Counted from the stretch's first letter, positions 28,444 to 40,500 are shown. The stretch: 64,000 bases of DNA from Saccharospirillaceae bacterium (GCA_021208685.1 JAJOJJ010000037.1:1-64000); one strand, 5' to 3'. Numbers and translations are program-made. The notes: generated from the letters alone by a model not told the origin.

Positions 28444-31400
28444 CAGTCGTCATCGCCTCCGCCGAAGATATAGAAAATACTTTTGAACCGCTCCAGCAGA
28501 CTGCGGCTCTTCTTGCCGTCAACCTTATCATCGAAGGCCTGATTGATTTTCAGATCCGGTTTTTCCCAGGTGCCTTTCAGGTCGTAACTGGCACTGGTGA
28601 ACCGTGCCAGCTCATCACCGATCAGTTTTTCGGTGACATAGATAGACGCCGCCACCGGTGGTGCCAGACCGGCCAGCAATGCCACCATCGGCAGCGTACC
28701 GGACACCGGGAAGGTGACGGCCAGCTTCATATCCAGAGCCTTAGTATTCAGATCCGTGCTGCCCGAGGTGAGGAATTTACCGCCCGGCCCGTCCATGCTC
28801 AGCGGCTCTGTCAGGGTCAGCAGGCCATTCTCAATCCGCGCTTTGCCTTTCAGCGTGTCGAAAGCCACTCCGGACTGATACAGATCGGAGAAGTCGAGTT
28901 TCAGGCGGCGGGCAACCGAGTTGAAATTGAGCGCACCGAAGGCCTTTAAGGCACCCGCCCCTTCGGCAGCCATGTTGCCATTTTTCACACGGAAGCTGGC
29001 CAGGCCATTGAGGGTTTTGTTGTTATAGGCCAGTGGCGAGCCCTGCCAGCTCAGCTGCAGGGTCGAGCGCATATCTTTGCCTTCAATCGCAGCCTCCTGA
29101 CGGAAAGCACGCTGCACCCGGCCAATGTCGTTGCTGCTGATCTGCAGTGTATCGAGACGCGTCTGATGCTGACCATTCTGTTTCAGCCAGTCGATATCCC
29201 CAGTGAAAACCAGGCCTTTCATATCGCTGTCGTGAATCGTGACGCGCAAACCGGCATCCTGTGGCCGGCTGCTCAGCGTCCAGCGGCCAAGGTTATGGCT
29301 GCCGATGTACAGTTCGGCCAATGCCATATCAACAGGCGGAAAATCGGCCGGATTGATGGCGGCCAGCGGATCGGGTTTATCCGCTGCGACGGCTATTCCC
29401 GTGGTTTCTGCTGAAGCCTCCCCCTCTGCGAGGGCAGGCTCCGCCGGAGTCTCTTCATTGTCTGGCAGATGAATATAATCCAGTTTCAGAGCAATCGGAG
29501 CATTGCCGGGCAGCATGCGGATGTTGCCTTTGACCAGCGTACTGGCGACGTCAAAATCCCATTCATTCCACGTCTGCGACGCTTTGATATGGGTTGGGCC
29601 CATGGCGGTGCCCCAGGCATCCACGCCCCCCAGGGTCAGATCAATACTGCGCAAAGGATTGCTCTGTGCGGTGCCGCCAGCAGCGGTTGCATGACCCGGA
29701 GTCTGGCTCTCTGCCGCCAGAAGCGCGGATAAATGTTGCCAGCTGTCCCACCAATCCGCCGCCACAACGGATTCACTCAGCTGACCCCGCACCACCACAC
29801 CCTTATCGCTCGGCAGAAAAGGTTCGGAGCCACCGATATACACCTGCCCCCGGTTCAGACCCGTAGCATCCAGGGCCAGCGCGGCCCGCAGCAGATTGTC
29901 GTAGTTGAGGTTAATCCGGGTTTCCGTGCCGGGCTCAATCTGCACCTGCAACGACCGGTTATCGACGGCAGCGGTTTTGCCCAGCGGATAAGGCAGATCA
30001 ATCGCTGTGTCCTGCAGATCGGAGTTAAGGTTAAACACCAGACCCTGCGCCCCCAGCGTGAGGCGGGCGTTGTAACCCAGCGCACCGCTTACCGGGTCCA
30101 GCAGGAAGAGTGGCAGCCATTCCTTAAACCGGTCCCAGCGTGCATCACCATTGGCACTGAGCACCATATCGAAGCCGCCGGGGCGACCGACCGATTCAAT
30201 CCCCGCATTGAAGTGGCCGCCAAAGAGATCACCTTCAAGCCAGTCCGACAGCAGCCCCACCTGACTGTTGTAGCGCAGCCGGCCCTTGAGATTGGCGAGA
30301 TCAAGATTGAGATCGTCCAGACGCAGCCGGTTATCACTCAGTTCCAGTTCGAGTTTGATTTCCGGTTGCGCCGGTTCAGCCCCCAGGCTCATATCCAGCA
30401 GCATATTGGCCGTTATCGGGCCGCCTGCCTGCCAGTGATCGAAGGCATTATTGACCACGCTTTGCAGGGGTGTTTCGGTGAAATAGCGCAGCGCTTCATG
30501 GCTGTCACCACGCAAACGGCCAGCAACCGAGAGTGCTGTATGACCATCCGCCCCGGGACGCAGACGGACGCGCCCGGAGTGAGGCATCAGTTCGCCTCCC
30601 AGCGTCTGCCCTTGCTCCAGCCAGACATCCAGGGCCGGAGCATCCATCATCAGACGCCCCTTGATAGCGGTGATTGCCGGCCAGTCTGACAGGTATTTCA
30701 GTTCGGCATTTTCCACTTCCAGATAGAGTTGGGTGGTCAGACTGTTTTGCGGGTGGTCACGCTCCGGATTACCGTGCAACAGAAAGGCGGCATCGCGGAA
30801 ATCACCGGCCACAATCGCCTGATCAAGCCAATCACGTACCGCCGGATCAAGAATATCGGGCACCAGCTGTCCACGCAGACGGGCGGGTGCCTGTGGCAGT
30901 CCCAGAATCAGACTGAGGCCCGTCTCGGTGTTGCTGTGACTGCGCGGCAGCTTGATCGCCACTTCGCCACTGACCGGCCATGCATGCGGAGTCTCTGCAT
31001 CCGATTCCGCTTCCAGCAGGCCAGCCTTGAGGCCGCGCAACTGTAACTGATAAAAATCGGGTCTGATCGCCCAGTAAAATCGGGCTGATGCTTGCTGTAA
31101 ATCCCAGGGCTGACCATAGACATCGGCCAGATGAACACTCAGATCATCATTGCTCACCTGCAATAACCCACCCTGCGGCTGCAGATGCAGAGCAGCGCTG
31201 ACATCACTGAAGCCCGGGATGCCGTGATACGGAGCACTGCTGGCATTGACGAGATCGCTGCGCACATCCACCTGCCACGGCTCACCGGGCAACAGCGATA
31301 TGCGCAAATTGCGCGCTTCACCGCGGCCATCGGTGCCTTCGATATACCGGCCAAACGGTTCCGGCAACAACTGGTGATCCAGAATAAACCGGCGCGCAGC

Positions 31401-32477
31401 ACTCACATCCAGTACAGGAACTCCGATTTGCCAGCCTTTCTGTTGCGGCAGGCTGATGGCGCTGAGACTCAGGCTGTCGATGGGCAACGTCTGATCAAAG
31501 CGCGGTAAAACACGCAGGTGCCAGTCATCCCCATTATGCTGACCACCCGCTTTCAGACTGCCGCCGCTCAGTGTCAGAGGCTGGCCAGCGGTGTTGAGCG
31601 TAAGCTCAGGAATATCGGCATCGATATACAGAGCATTCAGATCACCATCACGGATACTGAGCCAGGCCTCGGCACCGGCGGTAAAGCGTTCAATGCTGAG
31701 GCCGCCGGGCAGTTCATCAGGAATCCAGCGCGTCCATTCCTGCTGATCAATACGCAGGAACACTTCGCCGTGCTGCCGGTGCCAGGGCCAGAGATCGCCA
31801 TCCAGTGAGGCCATCAGTTTGATATTCGCCAACTGCTCACGGCCCCAGGCCAGATCACCGTCCAGCTCATGACTGTCGCCACGGTTTCGCCAGACCAGCT
31901 GGTCAATCCGGACATCTTCACGGGTCATCTGCGGATCAAAACTGGTGATCTGCCAATCGCTGAAAATAATCGCCTGTTGCAGCTCCAGCCAGTTCAGCCA
32001 GGGCGGATTACCAGAGGCGGCCGTATTCACATCATCCGCCGCTGTGGGCTGACGCTCAATGCCGCTCAGATCGACCGGCCAGGTACGGCCAATGGACCAG
32101 TGTTGCGAATCACGCTGGTAAAGATCGACGCGCACACCCTGAATTTCGATTCGTTTGAACACCGGCAGACGGTAAAAGGCACTGGCACTGACATCCAGCT
32201 CGGCTTCCATATGCTCAATATGAATGCCATCCGCCAGCCGCCCGATCTGCACATCCTGCAAACGGATACGCGGAGACAGTAAATTCCACTCACCCTTAAG
32301 CTGACCGATTGAAACCGGCTGTCCGAGCTGACGGGTCAGCTCCAGTTCCAGATCCGCACGATAGGTCTCCACCAGTGGAATAAGCTGACGGCCGAGGCTG
32401 GTATAGAGCGCCAGCGTCACCGCAGCCACCACCAGGGTAATCCAGATTTGTGTCCAGAACTCACGCAGCCAATTCAT
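28443..32477 (-). CDS. yhdP: AsmA-like inter-membrane lipid transport protein YhdP
   Basis: This 1344-residue protein has one N-terminal membrane segment (about 12-31) and a very long beta-rich periplasmic body of repeating-beta-groove type, ending in an AsmA-like C-terminus. YhdP, TamB and YdbH move phospholipids from inner to outer membrane in enterobacteria. A low-complexity stretch rich in Ala and Glu lies near residues 1000-1030. It is coupled to rng upstream (8 bp) and nit downstream (overlap). Confidence 0.94.
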   Translation of the reverse strand: MNWLREFWTQIWITLVVAAVTLALYTSLGRQLIPLVETYRADLELELTRQLGQPVSIGQLKGEWNLLSPRIRLQDVQIGRLADGIHIEHMEAELDVSASAFYRLPVFKRIEIQGVRVDLYQRDSQHWSIGRTWPVDLSGIERQPTAADDVNTAASGNPPWLNWLELQQAIIFSDWQITSFDPQMTREDVRIDQLVWRNRGDSHELDGDLAWGREQLANIKLMASLDGDLWPWHRQHGEVFLRIDQQEWTRWIPDELPGGLSIERFTAGAEAWLSIRDGDLNALYIDADIPELTLNTAGQPLTLSGGSLKAGGQHNGDDWHLRVLPRFDQTLPIDSLSLSAISLPQQKGWQIGVPVLDVSAARRFILDHQLLPEPFGRYIEGTDGRGEARNLRISLLPGEPWQVDVRSDLVNASSAPYHGIPGFSDVSAALHLQPQGGLLQVSNDDLSVHLADVYGQPWDLQQASARFYWAIRPDFYQLQLRGLKAGLLEAESDAETPHAWPVSGEVAIKLPRSHSNTETGLSLILGLPQAPARLRGQLVPDILDPAVRDWLDQAIVAGDFRDAAFLLHGNPERDHPQNSLTTQLYLEVENAELKYLSDWPAITAIKGRLMMDAPALDVWLEQGQTLGGELMPHSGRVRLRPGADGHTALSVAGRLRGDSHEALRYFTETPLQSVVNNAFDHWQAGGPITANMLLDMSLGAEPAQPEIKLELELSDNRLRLDDLNLDLANLKGRLRYNSQVGLLSDWLEGDLFGGHFNAGIESVGRPGGFDMVLSANGDARWDRFKEWLPLFLLDPVSGALGYNARLTLGAQGLVFNLNSDLQDTAIDLPYPLGKTAAVDNRSLQVQIEPGTETRINLNYDNLLRAALALDATGLNRGQVYIGGSEPFLPSDKGVVVRGQLSESVVAADWWDSWQHLSALLAAESQTPGHATAAGGTAQSNPLRSIDLTLGGVDAWGTAMGPTHIKASQTWNEWDFDVASTLVKGNIRMLPGNAPIALKLDYIHLPDNEETPAEPALAEGEASAETTGIAVAADKPDPLAAINPADFPPVDMALAELYIGSHNLGRWTLSSRPQDAGLRVTIHDSDMKGLVFTGDIDWLKQNGQHQTRLDTLQISSNDIGRVQRAFRQEAAIEGKDMRSTLQLSWQGSPLAYNNKTLNGLASFRVKNGNMAAEGAGALKAFGALNFNSVARRLKLDFSDLYQSGVAFDTLKGKARIENGLLTLTEPLSMDGPGGKFLTSGSTDLNTKALDMKLAVTFPVSGTLPMVALLAGLAPPVAASIYVTEKLIGDELARFTSASYDLKGTWEKPDLKINQAFDDKVDGKKSRSLLERFKSIFYIFGGGDDD

Positions 32478-32485
32478 AACGATGC

Positions 32486-33937
32486 CTATTGCAGCACGAT
32501 GTCGTAATGATCCTGGGTATACAGCGGCTCGACCTGCAACTTAATGGCTTTACCGATAAAGGCTTCCAGATCCGCCAGACCGTTGCTGTCTTCATCCAGC
32601 AGACGATCAATGACCTGCTGACTGGCCAATACCGAATAGGTTCCGGCGCCATAAGCCCGTTCTTCGCGCAGGATCTCGCGGAAGATTTCATAGCAGATGG
32701 TTTCTGCGGTTTTCACCGAGCCACGTCCGCCACAGCAACGACAGGGTTCCATTAACATCTGCTCAAGGCTTTCACGGGTGCGCTTGCGCGTCATTTCCAC
32801 CAGCCCCAATTCTGATACACCGCTGATTTTCGTTTTGGCGTGGTCTTTCTCCAGCACTTTTTCCAGCATGCGCAGCACCTGACGCTGATGCTCAGCCTCC
32901 AGCATATCGATAAAATCCAGAATGATAATGCCACCCAGATTCCGCAGGCGCAGTTGCCGGCCAATCGCTGTAGCGGCTTCGAGATTGGTTTTGAAAATGG
33001 TCTCTTCAAGGTTGCGGCGACCGACAAACCCCCCGGTATTGACGTCGATGGTGGTCATGGCCTCAGTCTGATCAATCACCAGATAGCCGCCGGATTTCAG
33101 CGGTACTTTACGCTCCAGTGCGCGCTGGATTTCATCTTCAACGCTGTACAGTTCAAACAGCGGGCGCGGGCCAGGATAATACTCAATACGGTCGGCAACT
33201 TCCGGCACATATTGCTGCACAAACTGCTCGATTTTCTGGAAGGTCTCGCGTGAGTCAATCAGGATCTTGGCAACTTCAGGGCGCGAATAATCACGCAGGG
33301 TACGCAGCGACAGCGGCAGCTCGTCATACACCAGACTGGGCGGTTTATTATCTTTTATGCGTTCTTCCAGCTTGCGCCATAAACGGCGCAGGTAGCGGGT
33401 ATCAGACAGGATTTCATCATCACCCACGCCTTCTGCGGCGGTACGCAAAATGAATCCGGCTTCTCCGGTCAGGCCTTCAGCCTCCATGCAGTTGTTCACC
33501 AGCCGCTTCAGGCGCTCACGCTCACCTTCATCATCAATGCGCTGCGACACCCCCACATGACCAGCCTCCGGCATGTACACCAGATAGCGTGAAGGAATGG
33601 CGAGTTGAGTGGTCAGCCTGGCGCCTTTGGTACCAATCGGATCTTTGGTCACCTGCACCACCAGCGCCTGACCTTCATGCACCAGCTGACTGATGGGCAC
33701 ATTGCCATCGCCGCTGCCGATTTCAGCGGCATGAATAAACGCAGCACGCTCCAGACCGATGTCGACAAACGCAGCCTGCATGCCCGGCAGCACACGCACC
33801 ACTTTGCCTTTGTAAATATTGCCGACCAGACCGCGATGATTGGTGCGTTCGAGGAAAATTTCCTGCACCACGCCGTTCTCGACCACCGCCACCCGTGTTT
33901 CCGTTGGGGTAACGTTCATCAGAATTTCTGCATTCAC
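32486..33937 (-). CDS. rng: Ribonuclease G
   Basis: RNase G is the endonuclease that matures the 16S rRNA 5' end and degrades some mRNAs. The 483 residues have an N-terminal S1 domain (about 37-120), catalytic Asp298 (TIDVNTGGF) and Asp341 (IILDFIDM), and the Zn-link around CRCCGG (399-404). I keep the GTG at 33937 as the start because AAGGA lies nine bases upstream and NAEILMNVTPTETRVAV aligns with the N-terminus of E. coli RNase G. It follows maf after 4 bp. Confidence 0.96.
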   Translation of the reverse strand: MNAEILMNVTPTETRVAVVENGVVQEIFLERTNHRGLVGNIYKGKVVRVLPGMQAAFVDIGLERAAFIHAAEIGSGDGNVPISQLVHEGQALVVQVTKDPIGTKGARLTTQLAIPSRYLVYMPEAGHVGVSQRIDDEGERERLKRLVNNCMEAEGLTGEAGFILRTAAEGVGDDEILSDTRYLRRLWRKLEERIKDNKPPSLVYDELPLSLRTLRDYSRPEVAKILIDSRETFQKIEQFVQQYVPEVADRIEYYPGPRPLFELYSVEDEIQRALERKVPLKSGGYLVIDQTEAMTTIDVNTGGFVGRRNLEETIFKTNLEAATAIGRQLRLRNLGGIIILDFIDMLEAEHQRQVLRMLEKVLEKDHAKTKISGVSELGLVEMTRKRTRESLEQMLMEPCRCCGGRGSVKTAETICYEIFREILREERAYGAGTYSVLASQQVIDRLLDEDSNGLADLEAFIGKAIKLQVEPLYTQDHYDIVLQ

Positions 33938-33941
33938 AGGC

Positions 33942-34520
33942 TTAATCCTTGTCCCAGATGGGAATATTAAATGCTTGCAACAGGGCCGCCGTTTCCGTCA
34001 GCGGCAGGCCGACCACATTGCTGTAACTGCCTTCAATGGCGTCCACCAGCACTGCGCCCAGCCCTTGTATTCCGTATGCTCCGGCTTTATCAGCGGGCTC
34101 TCCGGTCGCCACGTAGGCATTGATCTGGGCTCTGCTTAAGGGTGCAAAGTGGACGTTGGTAACAACCGTCTGCACCCGTTGCTGTTCATCATTCACCAGC
34201 GCCACGGCGGTCATGACCTGATGGCACCGACCAGACAGTGCCGTCAGAATGCGAACGGCATCTGCGTCGTTTTCCGGCTTACCGAGAATGCCATTATCCA
34301 GCACCACCGTAGTATCCGAACCCAGCACGACAAAGCCAGGATTCTCAGCGGCAACCTTTCGCGCCTTATCCAGCGCCAGCCGGGCAACATAGGCTGCCGG
34401 GGGTTCTGCCAATAACGGGGTTTCGTCGATATCAGCAACATCAACCCGGAATTTCACCCCAATCTGTTGCAGCAATTCCCGTCGCCGCGGTGACGCCGAG
34501 GCCAGAATCAGCTGACTCAT
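33942..34520 (-). CDS. maf: Nucleoside triphosphate pyrophosphatase Maf
   Basis: This 192-residue Maf protein hydrolyses non-canonical or dTTP/UTP nucleotides. The signature SQLILASASPRRRELL opens the protein, followed by DIDETP and the GSDTTVVLDNGILGKP core. The start at 34520 is set by an ATGA overlap with the mreD stop. It belongs to the mreC-mreD-maf-rng-yhdP-nit series. Confidence 0.95.
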   Translation of the reverse strand: MSQLILASASPRRRELLQQIGVKFRVDVADIDETPLLAEPPAAYVARLALDKARKVAAENPGFVVLGSDTTVVLDNGILGKPENDADAVRILTALSGRCHQVMTAVALVNDEQQRVQTVVTNVHFAPLSRAQINAYVATGEPADKAGAYGIQGLGAVLVDAIEGSYSNVVGLPLTETAALLQAFNIPIWDKD

Positions 34521-34996
34521 GATAAATGCAGGCGTGCCAACGCCATATGGGTCAGAGCATAAACCCAGGGCCAGACCAGAGCCGACGACAGGGAAGGAAT
34601 CCACAAAGATACCGGCCCACTGTTTTCACTGACCAATGCCACCGCCCAGTAAGTCAGCAATTGCTGCAACACCACCAACAGGAAAACCACGGCGGTCTGC
34701 TGCAGAAAATTAAACATAGCCATGCGCCGGTACAGCAACTGCAGGATAAAAATATGCACCGCCAGCGTCAGCACATGCATCCCCAGCAGCGAGTTGTGCT
34801 CAACGTCCAGCATTAAGCCGAGCGGTATTGCCAGCCACAAACCAAAGGTATGAGGAGCATGCATCACCAGCAGTGTTACCAGCAACAGTACCCACGCCGG
34901 TTGCAGCCACAGCAGAAGATCAGGCATGGGTAAATGCTCGAGCACAAAAGCCAGAAACAGCCCAACAGCCACCAGAATCACAGCACGGATATTCAT
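34517..34996 (-). CDS. mreD: Rod-shape protein MreD
   Basis: MreD is a small inner-membrane protein of the elongasome, here 159 residues with about five hydrophobic segments. The start at 34996 is supported by the ATGA overlap with the mreC stop; an upstream in-frame codon at 35011 would extend into mreC without a ribosome site. Confidence 0.93.
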   Translation of the reverse strand: MNIRAVILVAVGLFLAFVLEHLPMPDLLLWLQPAWVLLLVTLLVMHAPHTFGLWLAIPLGLMLDVEHNSLLGMHVLTLAVHIFILQLLYRRMAMFNFLQQTAVVFLLVVLQQLLTYWAVALVSENSGPVSLWIPSLSSALVWPWVYALTHMALARLHLS

Positions 34997-35838
34997 TCTG
35001 CACTCTGCCACAAATCAGCCGGCGGGACCTGACCGGAACCATGACTGAACACCAGCAATAAATGGCGGCTGCGATCCAGATGAGCACTCGGTTCTGCCGT
35101 AACCGCCGCAAAGGATTTACCGGGAATATTTTCAACCTTATTAACCGTTGCCACCGGATAACCGCGCGGATAACGCCCACCCAGTCCAGAACTGACCAAC
35201 AAATCGCCGGGAACGATATCCGCCGTGTTAGGGACATAAATCAGTTCGAGCTCATTCAGCGCACCGGTGCCTACGGCAATCGCGCGCACACCATTACGGT
35301 TCACCTGCACCGGAATAGCGTGGTTGGAATCCGCAATCATCAATACCCGCGCACTGTAGGGCATCACGTCAATCACCTGACCAAGAAGACCATAGGCATC
35401 CAGCACCGGCTGACCGATAAACACGCCGTCCTCGCCCCCTTTGTTAATCAGAATCTGCTGACTGAAAGGGTCCGGATCGACAGCAACAACCGCCGTTACC
35501 AGTACACGGTCATCAACCTGCTCCGACGCACTGAGTAATTCCCGCAGCTCAATATTTTCTGCTTCTAATGCCGCCAGACGCTGAGCGCGCAATTCCAGCA
35601 CCAGATTACGCGCCGTCAGTTGTTTATTTTCATTGGTTAATTCCTGACGGCTGGCCGAAGATTCACCAAACCAATTGCCCAGCACCGAAGGCACCAGCGC
35701 CACCTGCTGCGCAGGGGCCAGTAAATAACCGGTCATATAACGCACGGATTGCAACCAGGGCGCGTGGCTGTCCAGCCACATCAGAGCCAGTGCCAGAATA
35801 ACGATCCCTGATACCCGTTGCCGCTGGTAGTTCGGCAC
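34993..35838 (-). CDS. mreC: Rod-shape protein MreC
   Basis: MreC links the cytoplasmic MreB filament to periplasmic peptidoglycan synthases. The 281 residues from the GTG at 35838 have one N-terminal membrane helix (about 10-27), a coiled coil (about 66-95) and the two-lobed beta domain. The frame stays open 14 codons further upstream, with text resembling the usual basic MreC N-terminus (LFRQ...), but there is no ATG, GTG or TTG there before a TAG; an ATT start is conceivable. A terminator separates it from mreB. Confidence 0.92.
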   Translation of the reverse strand: MPNYQRQRVSGIVILALALMWLDSHAPWLQSVRYMTGYLLAPAQQVALVPSVLGNWFGESSASRQELTNENKQLTARNLVLELRAQRLAALEAENIELRELLSASEQVDDRVLVTAVVAVDPDPFSQQILINKGGEDGVFIGQPVLDAYGLLGQVIDVMPYSARVLMIADSNHAIPVQVNRNGVRAIAVGTGALNELELIYVPNTADIVPGDLLVSSGLGGRYPRGYPVATVNKVENIPGKSFAAVTAEPSAHLDRSRHLLLVFSHGSGQVPPADLWQSAE

Positions 35839-35983
35839 CTGAAACTGCGACTTAATAATGTTCTGCCTGAATAAAAATGGAGGTGGCTAACTATACCGCC
35901 AAGCATAAAGAGGAACCAGCACCCGCGGGCAGGAAGGGCTGAACGCATCACAGGCTCCGGTTCCGGACAACACAGCCACATAA

Positions 35984-36009
35984 AAAAACGGAGCCAAAGC
36001 TCCGTTTTT
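35984..36009 (-). terminator. Terminator between mreB and mreC
   Basis: AAAAACGGAGC (35984-35994), loop CAAA and GCTCCGTTTTT (35999-36009) form an 11-bp stem whose T run follows on the minus strand. It lies 24 bp after the mreB stop, so mreB is partly insulated from mreCD, as known in other proteobacteria. Confidence 0.85.
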
Positions 36010-36032
36010 ATCATGACCGGAAATCGTACCGA

Positions 36033-37085
<1,053 letters not shown>

Positions 37086-37196
37086 TCACAGGTGACAAAA
37101 TTGTGGCTAACTCTAGCAATGGTGGGGATTTAGGGCAAGGCGCATTTATGCTACCCTCGGCAGCTTTCCAACAGGCATCAATACTGGAGTAAGCAC

Positions 37197-37484
37197 ATGG
37201 CTCTGGACCAGCAACAGGTTCGTGACATTGCCGATCTGTCCCGTCTTCAAATTGACGAGGCACAAATCGCGGAATACCAGAAAAATCTGAGTAATATTCT
37301 TGATCTGGTCGACCAATTATCCGCCGTCGACACCTCAGCAGTCGAGCCGATGGCACACCCCCTCGACGCAGTACAGCGTCTGCGGGCAGACATCGTAACC
37401 GAAGAGAATCATCGCGATCATTTTCAGCAGATCGCACCTCAGACTGAAAATGGTTACTACCTCGTACCCCGCGTCGTCGAGTAA
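37197..37484 (+). CDS. gatC: Asp/Glu-tRNA amidotransferase subunit C
   Basis: GatC (95 residues) wraps around GatA and GatB and stabilises the complex that amidates misacylated Glu-tRNA(Gln) and/or Asp-tRNA(Asn). GGAG lies before the ATG at 37197. The conserved MAHPLDAVQRLRADIVTE is visible near 61-78. It heads gatCAB. Confidence 0.96.
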   Translation: MALDQQQVRDIADLSRLQIDEAQIAEYQKNLSNILDLVDQLSAVDTSAVEPMAHPLDAVQRLRADIVTEENHRDHFQQIAPQTENGYYLVPRVVE

Positions 37485-37526
37485 CTGCAAAAAATCCGGG
37501 CATTGCCTCCGGTACAAGGATTTCTT

Positions 37527-38993
37527 ATGCACAACAAAACCATCGCAGACATTTCCCGCGATCTGGCGGCCGGCGAATACAGCAGCGTCGAAATTACTGA
37601 ACACCTGCTGACCCGCATCAAACAGACCGACCATCACTACAACAGTTTTATTACCGTCAGCGAAGAGCAGGCTCTGGCCCAGGCCAAAGCCGCCGATGCC
37701 CGCCGCGCAGCGGGCGATGCCGACGCCTGGACCGGCGTGCCGATGGCGCATAAAGATATATTCTGTACCAACGGCGTCCTGACCACCTGCGGCTCAAAAA
37801 TGCTCAGTAATTTCGTTGCCCCTTACAACGCCACGATTGTTGAAAACTTCAACAACGCCGGTGCCGTATCTTTGGGCAAACTGAACATGGATGAATTTGC
37901 CATGGGTTCGTCCAACGAAAGCTCGTTTTATGGTGCGGTTAAAAACCCCTGGGATACCGACCGGGTTCCCGGTGGTTCATCCGGCGGTTCCGCCGCCGCC
38001 GTTGCCGCACAGCTGGTGCCGGGCGCAACCGCTTCGGATACGGGCGGCTCGATTCGCCAACCGGCTGCTTTCTGCGGCCTGACCGGTCTGAAGCCAACCT
38101 ATGGCCGCGTGTCACGCTGGGGCATGATTGCTTATGCCTCAAGCCTTGATCAGGCCGGCAGCATTACCCGTACTGCCGAAGATTCCGCCATGATGCTCAA
38201 CGTTATGGCTGGTTTTGATGCCAAAGACTCCACCTGCATGGAGCGTGACGTTCCGGATTACACCGCCACGCTGAATGACAGCATCGAAGGTTTAACCATC
38301 GGCTTGCCGAAAGAATATTTCCGCAGCGATTTGAGTGCCGACATGCAGCAGCAAGTGCGCAACGCCATCAGCGAATACGAAAAGATGGGTGCCAGAGTGA
38401 AAGAAATTTCACTGCCGAACACCCATCTCGCCATTCCTGCGTATTACATCATCGCCCCAGCGGAATGCTCCGCTAACCTGTCGCGCATGGACGGGGTACG
38501 TTTTGGCTACCGCTGTGAAAATCCGCAGGATATTAATGACCTGTACAAACGCTCGCGCGGGGAAGGTTTCGGCATCGAAGTGAAACGCCGCATTATGGTC
38601 GGGGCTTATGCCCTGTCAGCGGGCTTCTACGATGCCTACTACAAAAAAGCGCAGCAGGTTCGCCGTCTGATTAAAAATGACTTTGTAAACGCATTTAAAG
38701 AAGTCGATATCATTATGGGGCCAACCACTCCGACACCGGCGTTTAAACGCGGTGAAAAAACCGCTGATCCGGTGGATATGTACCTCGAAGATATTTTCAC
38801 CATCGCCCTGAATCTGGCAGGCCTGCCCGGCATGTCGATCTCCTGCGGTCAGGTCAATAACTTACCCGTCGGCCTGCAGCTGATTGGTAACTACTTTGAC
38901 GAAGGCCGTCTGCTCAATGCTGCGCATCAGTTCCAGCAGCACACAGACTGGCACCTGAAAACACCTGATCTTAAAAACCTGACAGGCATCTGA
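37527..38993 (+). CDS. gatA: Asp/Glu-tRNA amidotransferase subunit A
   Basis: GatA releases ammonia from glutamine for GatB. The amidase-signature triad is Lys76 (AHKDIF), cis-Ser151 (GGSSGGS) and Ser175 ([11 protein letters not shown]). The start is the ATG at 37527, preceded by AAGGA with a six-base spacer; an in-frame TTG at 37503 is not needed. The product is 488 residues. Confidence 0.97.
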   Translation: MHNKTIADISRDLAAGEYSSVEITEHLLTRIKQTDHHYNSFITVSEEQALAQAKAADARRAAGDADAWTGVPMAHKDIFCTNGVLTTCGSKMLSNFVAPYNATIVENFNNAGAVSLGKLNMDEFAMGSSNESSFYGAVKNPWDTDRVPGGSSGGSAAAVAAQLVPGATASDTGGSIRQPAAFCGLTGLKPTYGRVSRWGMIAYASSLDQAGSITRTAEDSAMMLNVMAGFDAKDSTCMERDVPDYTATLNDSIEGLTIGLPKEYFRSDLSADMQQQVRNAISEYEKMGARVKEISLPNTHLAIPAYYIIAPAECSANLSRMDGVRFGYRCENPQDINDLYKRSRGEGFGIEVKRRIMVGAYALSAGFYDAYYKKAQQVRRLIKNDFVNAFKEVDIIMGPTTPTPAFKRGEKTADPVDMYLEDIFTIALNLAGLPGMSISCGQVNNLPVGLQLIGNYFDEGRLLNAAHQFQQHTDWHLKTPDLKNLTGI

Positions 38994-39003
38994 GGAGCGA
39001 ATC

Positions 39004-40467
39004 ATGAAATGGGAAGTTGTCATCGGCCTGGAGATTCACGCTCAGCTGGCCACAAAATCAAAAATATTCTCCGGCTCTTCCACCGCCTATGGTGCAGAAG
39101 CCAATACTCAGGCCAATGCTGTTGATCTGGGTCTGCCAGGTGTACTGCCTGTGTTTAACGAAGAAGCACTGCGCATGGCGGTAAAGTTTGGTCTGGCGAT
39201 TGATGCGGAGATCGGCCTGAAATCAGTTTTTGACCGTAAAAATTATTTCTACCCGGATTCACCGAAAGGCTACCAGACCACCCAGCTGCATCATCCGATT
39301 GTCGGCATGGGTCATATCGATATCGAACTGGAAGACGGCAGCAGCAAACGCATTAATGTTACCCGCGCACATCTGGAAGAAGACGCTGGTAAATCGGTGC
39401 ATGAAGGGTTTCATGGCATGTCCGGTATTGATCTTAACCGTGCCGGTACACCGCTGATTGAAATTGTGTCTGAGCCGGAAATGCGCACCGCCAAAGAAGC
39501 CGCCGCCTATTTCCGTAAAATGCACAGCATCGTGACCTATTTAGGAATTTGTGACGGCGATTTATCCCAGGGCTCTATGCGTTGCGACTGCAACGTATCC
39601 CTGCGCCCGAAAGGACAGGAAGCATTCGGCACCCGCACCGAAATCAAAAACGTAAACTCGTTCCGTAACGTCGAGCGCGCCATTGATGCAGAAATTGAGC
39701 GGCAGATGGATATTCTCGAAGACGGCGGAAAAATCGTTCAGGAAACCCGCCTGTACGATGCCGACAAAAATGAAACCCGCGCCATGCGTTCAAAAGAAGT
39801 CGCTAACGATTACCGCTACTTTCCGTGTCCGGATTTATTACCAGTCATTATCGACGACCACTACGTTGAAGCGGTACGCGCCACACTGCCGGAATTACCG
39901 GATGCAAAACGCGCACGCTTTGTTCATACGCACAGCCTGAGCCCGGTCGATGCTGCCATTCTCGCGGCCAACCGTGAGCTGGCACATTATTTTGAAACCG
40001 CCGCCCAAATCGCCAACGACTATAAGCTGGCCGCCAACTGGGTACAGGGCGACGTATCGGCCACGCTGAACCGCCTGGAAATCAGCATCAGCGAGCTGGC
40101 CGTCAGCGCAGAACAGCTGGGCCGCATTCTGCAGCTGATTAAAGACAACACCCTGAACAACGGCGGGGCGAAAGAAGTCTTTAATGCACTGGTCGAAGGT
40201 AAAGGTGACGGCAGCGCAGAAAGTGTCGACAAGCTGGTCGATTCGCTTGGCCTGAAACAGGTATCTGACAGCGGCGCAATCGAAGCCATTGTGGCCGAGG
40301 TTCTGGCGGCCAACCCGAAACTGGTGGAAGGCTATCTGGCCACACCGGAAGATAAGCGCGCAAAAGCCATCGGGCCGTTTATTGGTCTGGTGCGCAAAGC
40401 CGCCAAAGGGGTTAACCCGCAGGTGGTTATGGACGTACTGCAGAAAAAACTGAACGAGCTGGGTTAA
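39004..40467 (+). CDS. gatB: Asp/Glu-tRNA amidotransferase subunit B
   Basis: GatB (487 residues) binds the misacylated tRNA and carries out kinase and transamidation. The N-terminal catalytic cradle starts with [17 protein letters not shown], and the C-terminal YqeY-like tail domain spans about 330-487. GAGGAG precedes the ATG. A GC-rich hairpin follows the stop. Confidence 0.97.
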   Translation: MKWEVVIGLEIHAQLATKSKIFSGSSTAYGAEANTQANAVDLGLPGVLPVFNEEALRMAVKFGLAIDAEIGLKSVFDRKNYFYPDSPKGYQTTQLHHPIVGMGHIDIELEDGSSKRINVTRAHLEEDAGKSVHEGFHGMSGIDLNRAGTPLIEIVSEPEMRTAKEAAAYFRKMHSIVTYLGICDGDLSQGSMRCDCNVSLRPKGQEAFGTRTEIKNVNSFRNVERAIDAEIERQMDILEDGGKIVQETRLYDADKNETRAMRSKEVANDYRYFPCPDLLPVIIDDHYVEAVRATLPELPDAKRARFVHTHSLSPVDAAILAANRELAHYFETAAQIANDYKLAANWVQGDVSATLNRLEISISELAVSAEQLGRILQLIKDNTLNNGGAKEVFNALVEGKGDGSAESVDKLVDSLGLKQVSDSGAIEAIVAEVLAANPKLVEGYLATPEDKRAKAIGPFIGLVRKAAKGVNPQVVMDVLQKKLNELG

Positions 40468-40473
40468 TCAATA

Positions 40474-40500
40474 ACAGGGGGCGCAGCGCGCACCCTGTTT
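40474..40500 (+). terminator. Likely terminator of gatCAB
   Basis: ACAGGGGGCGC (40474-40484) pairs with GCGCACCCTGT (40488-40498) with one mismatch and a 3-base loop. It is followed by a short, interrupted T-rich stretch. The gene on the other strand ends just beyond. Confidence 0.6.

Noticed and set aside
29733-30689. Long open frame (318 codons) antisense to yhdP
   Set aside because: It lies wholly inside yhdP, which is complete and in frame; the antisense text has no recognisable features.
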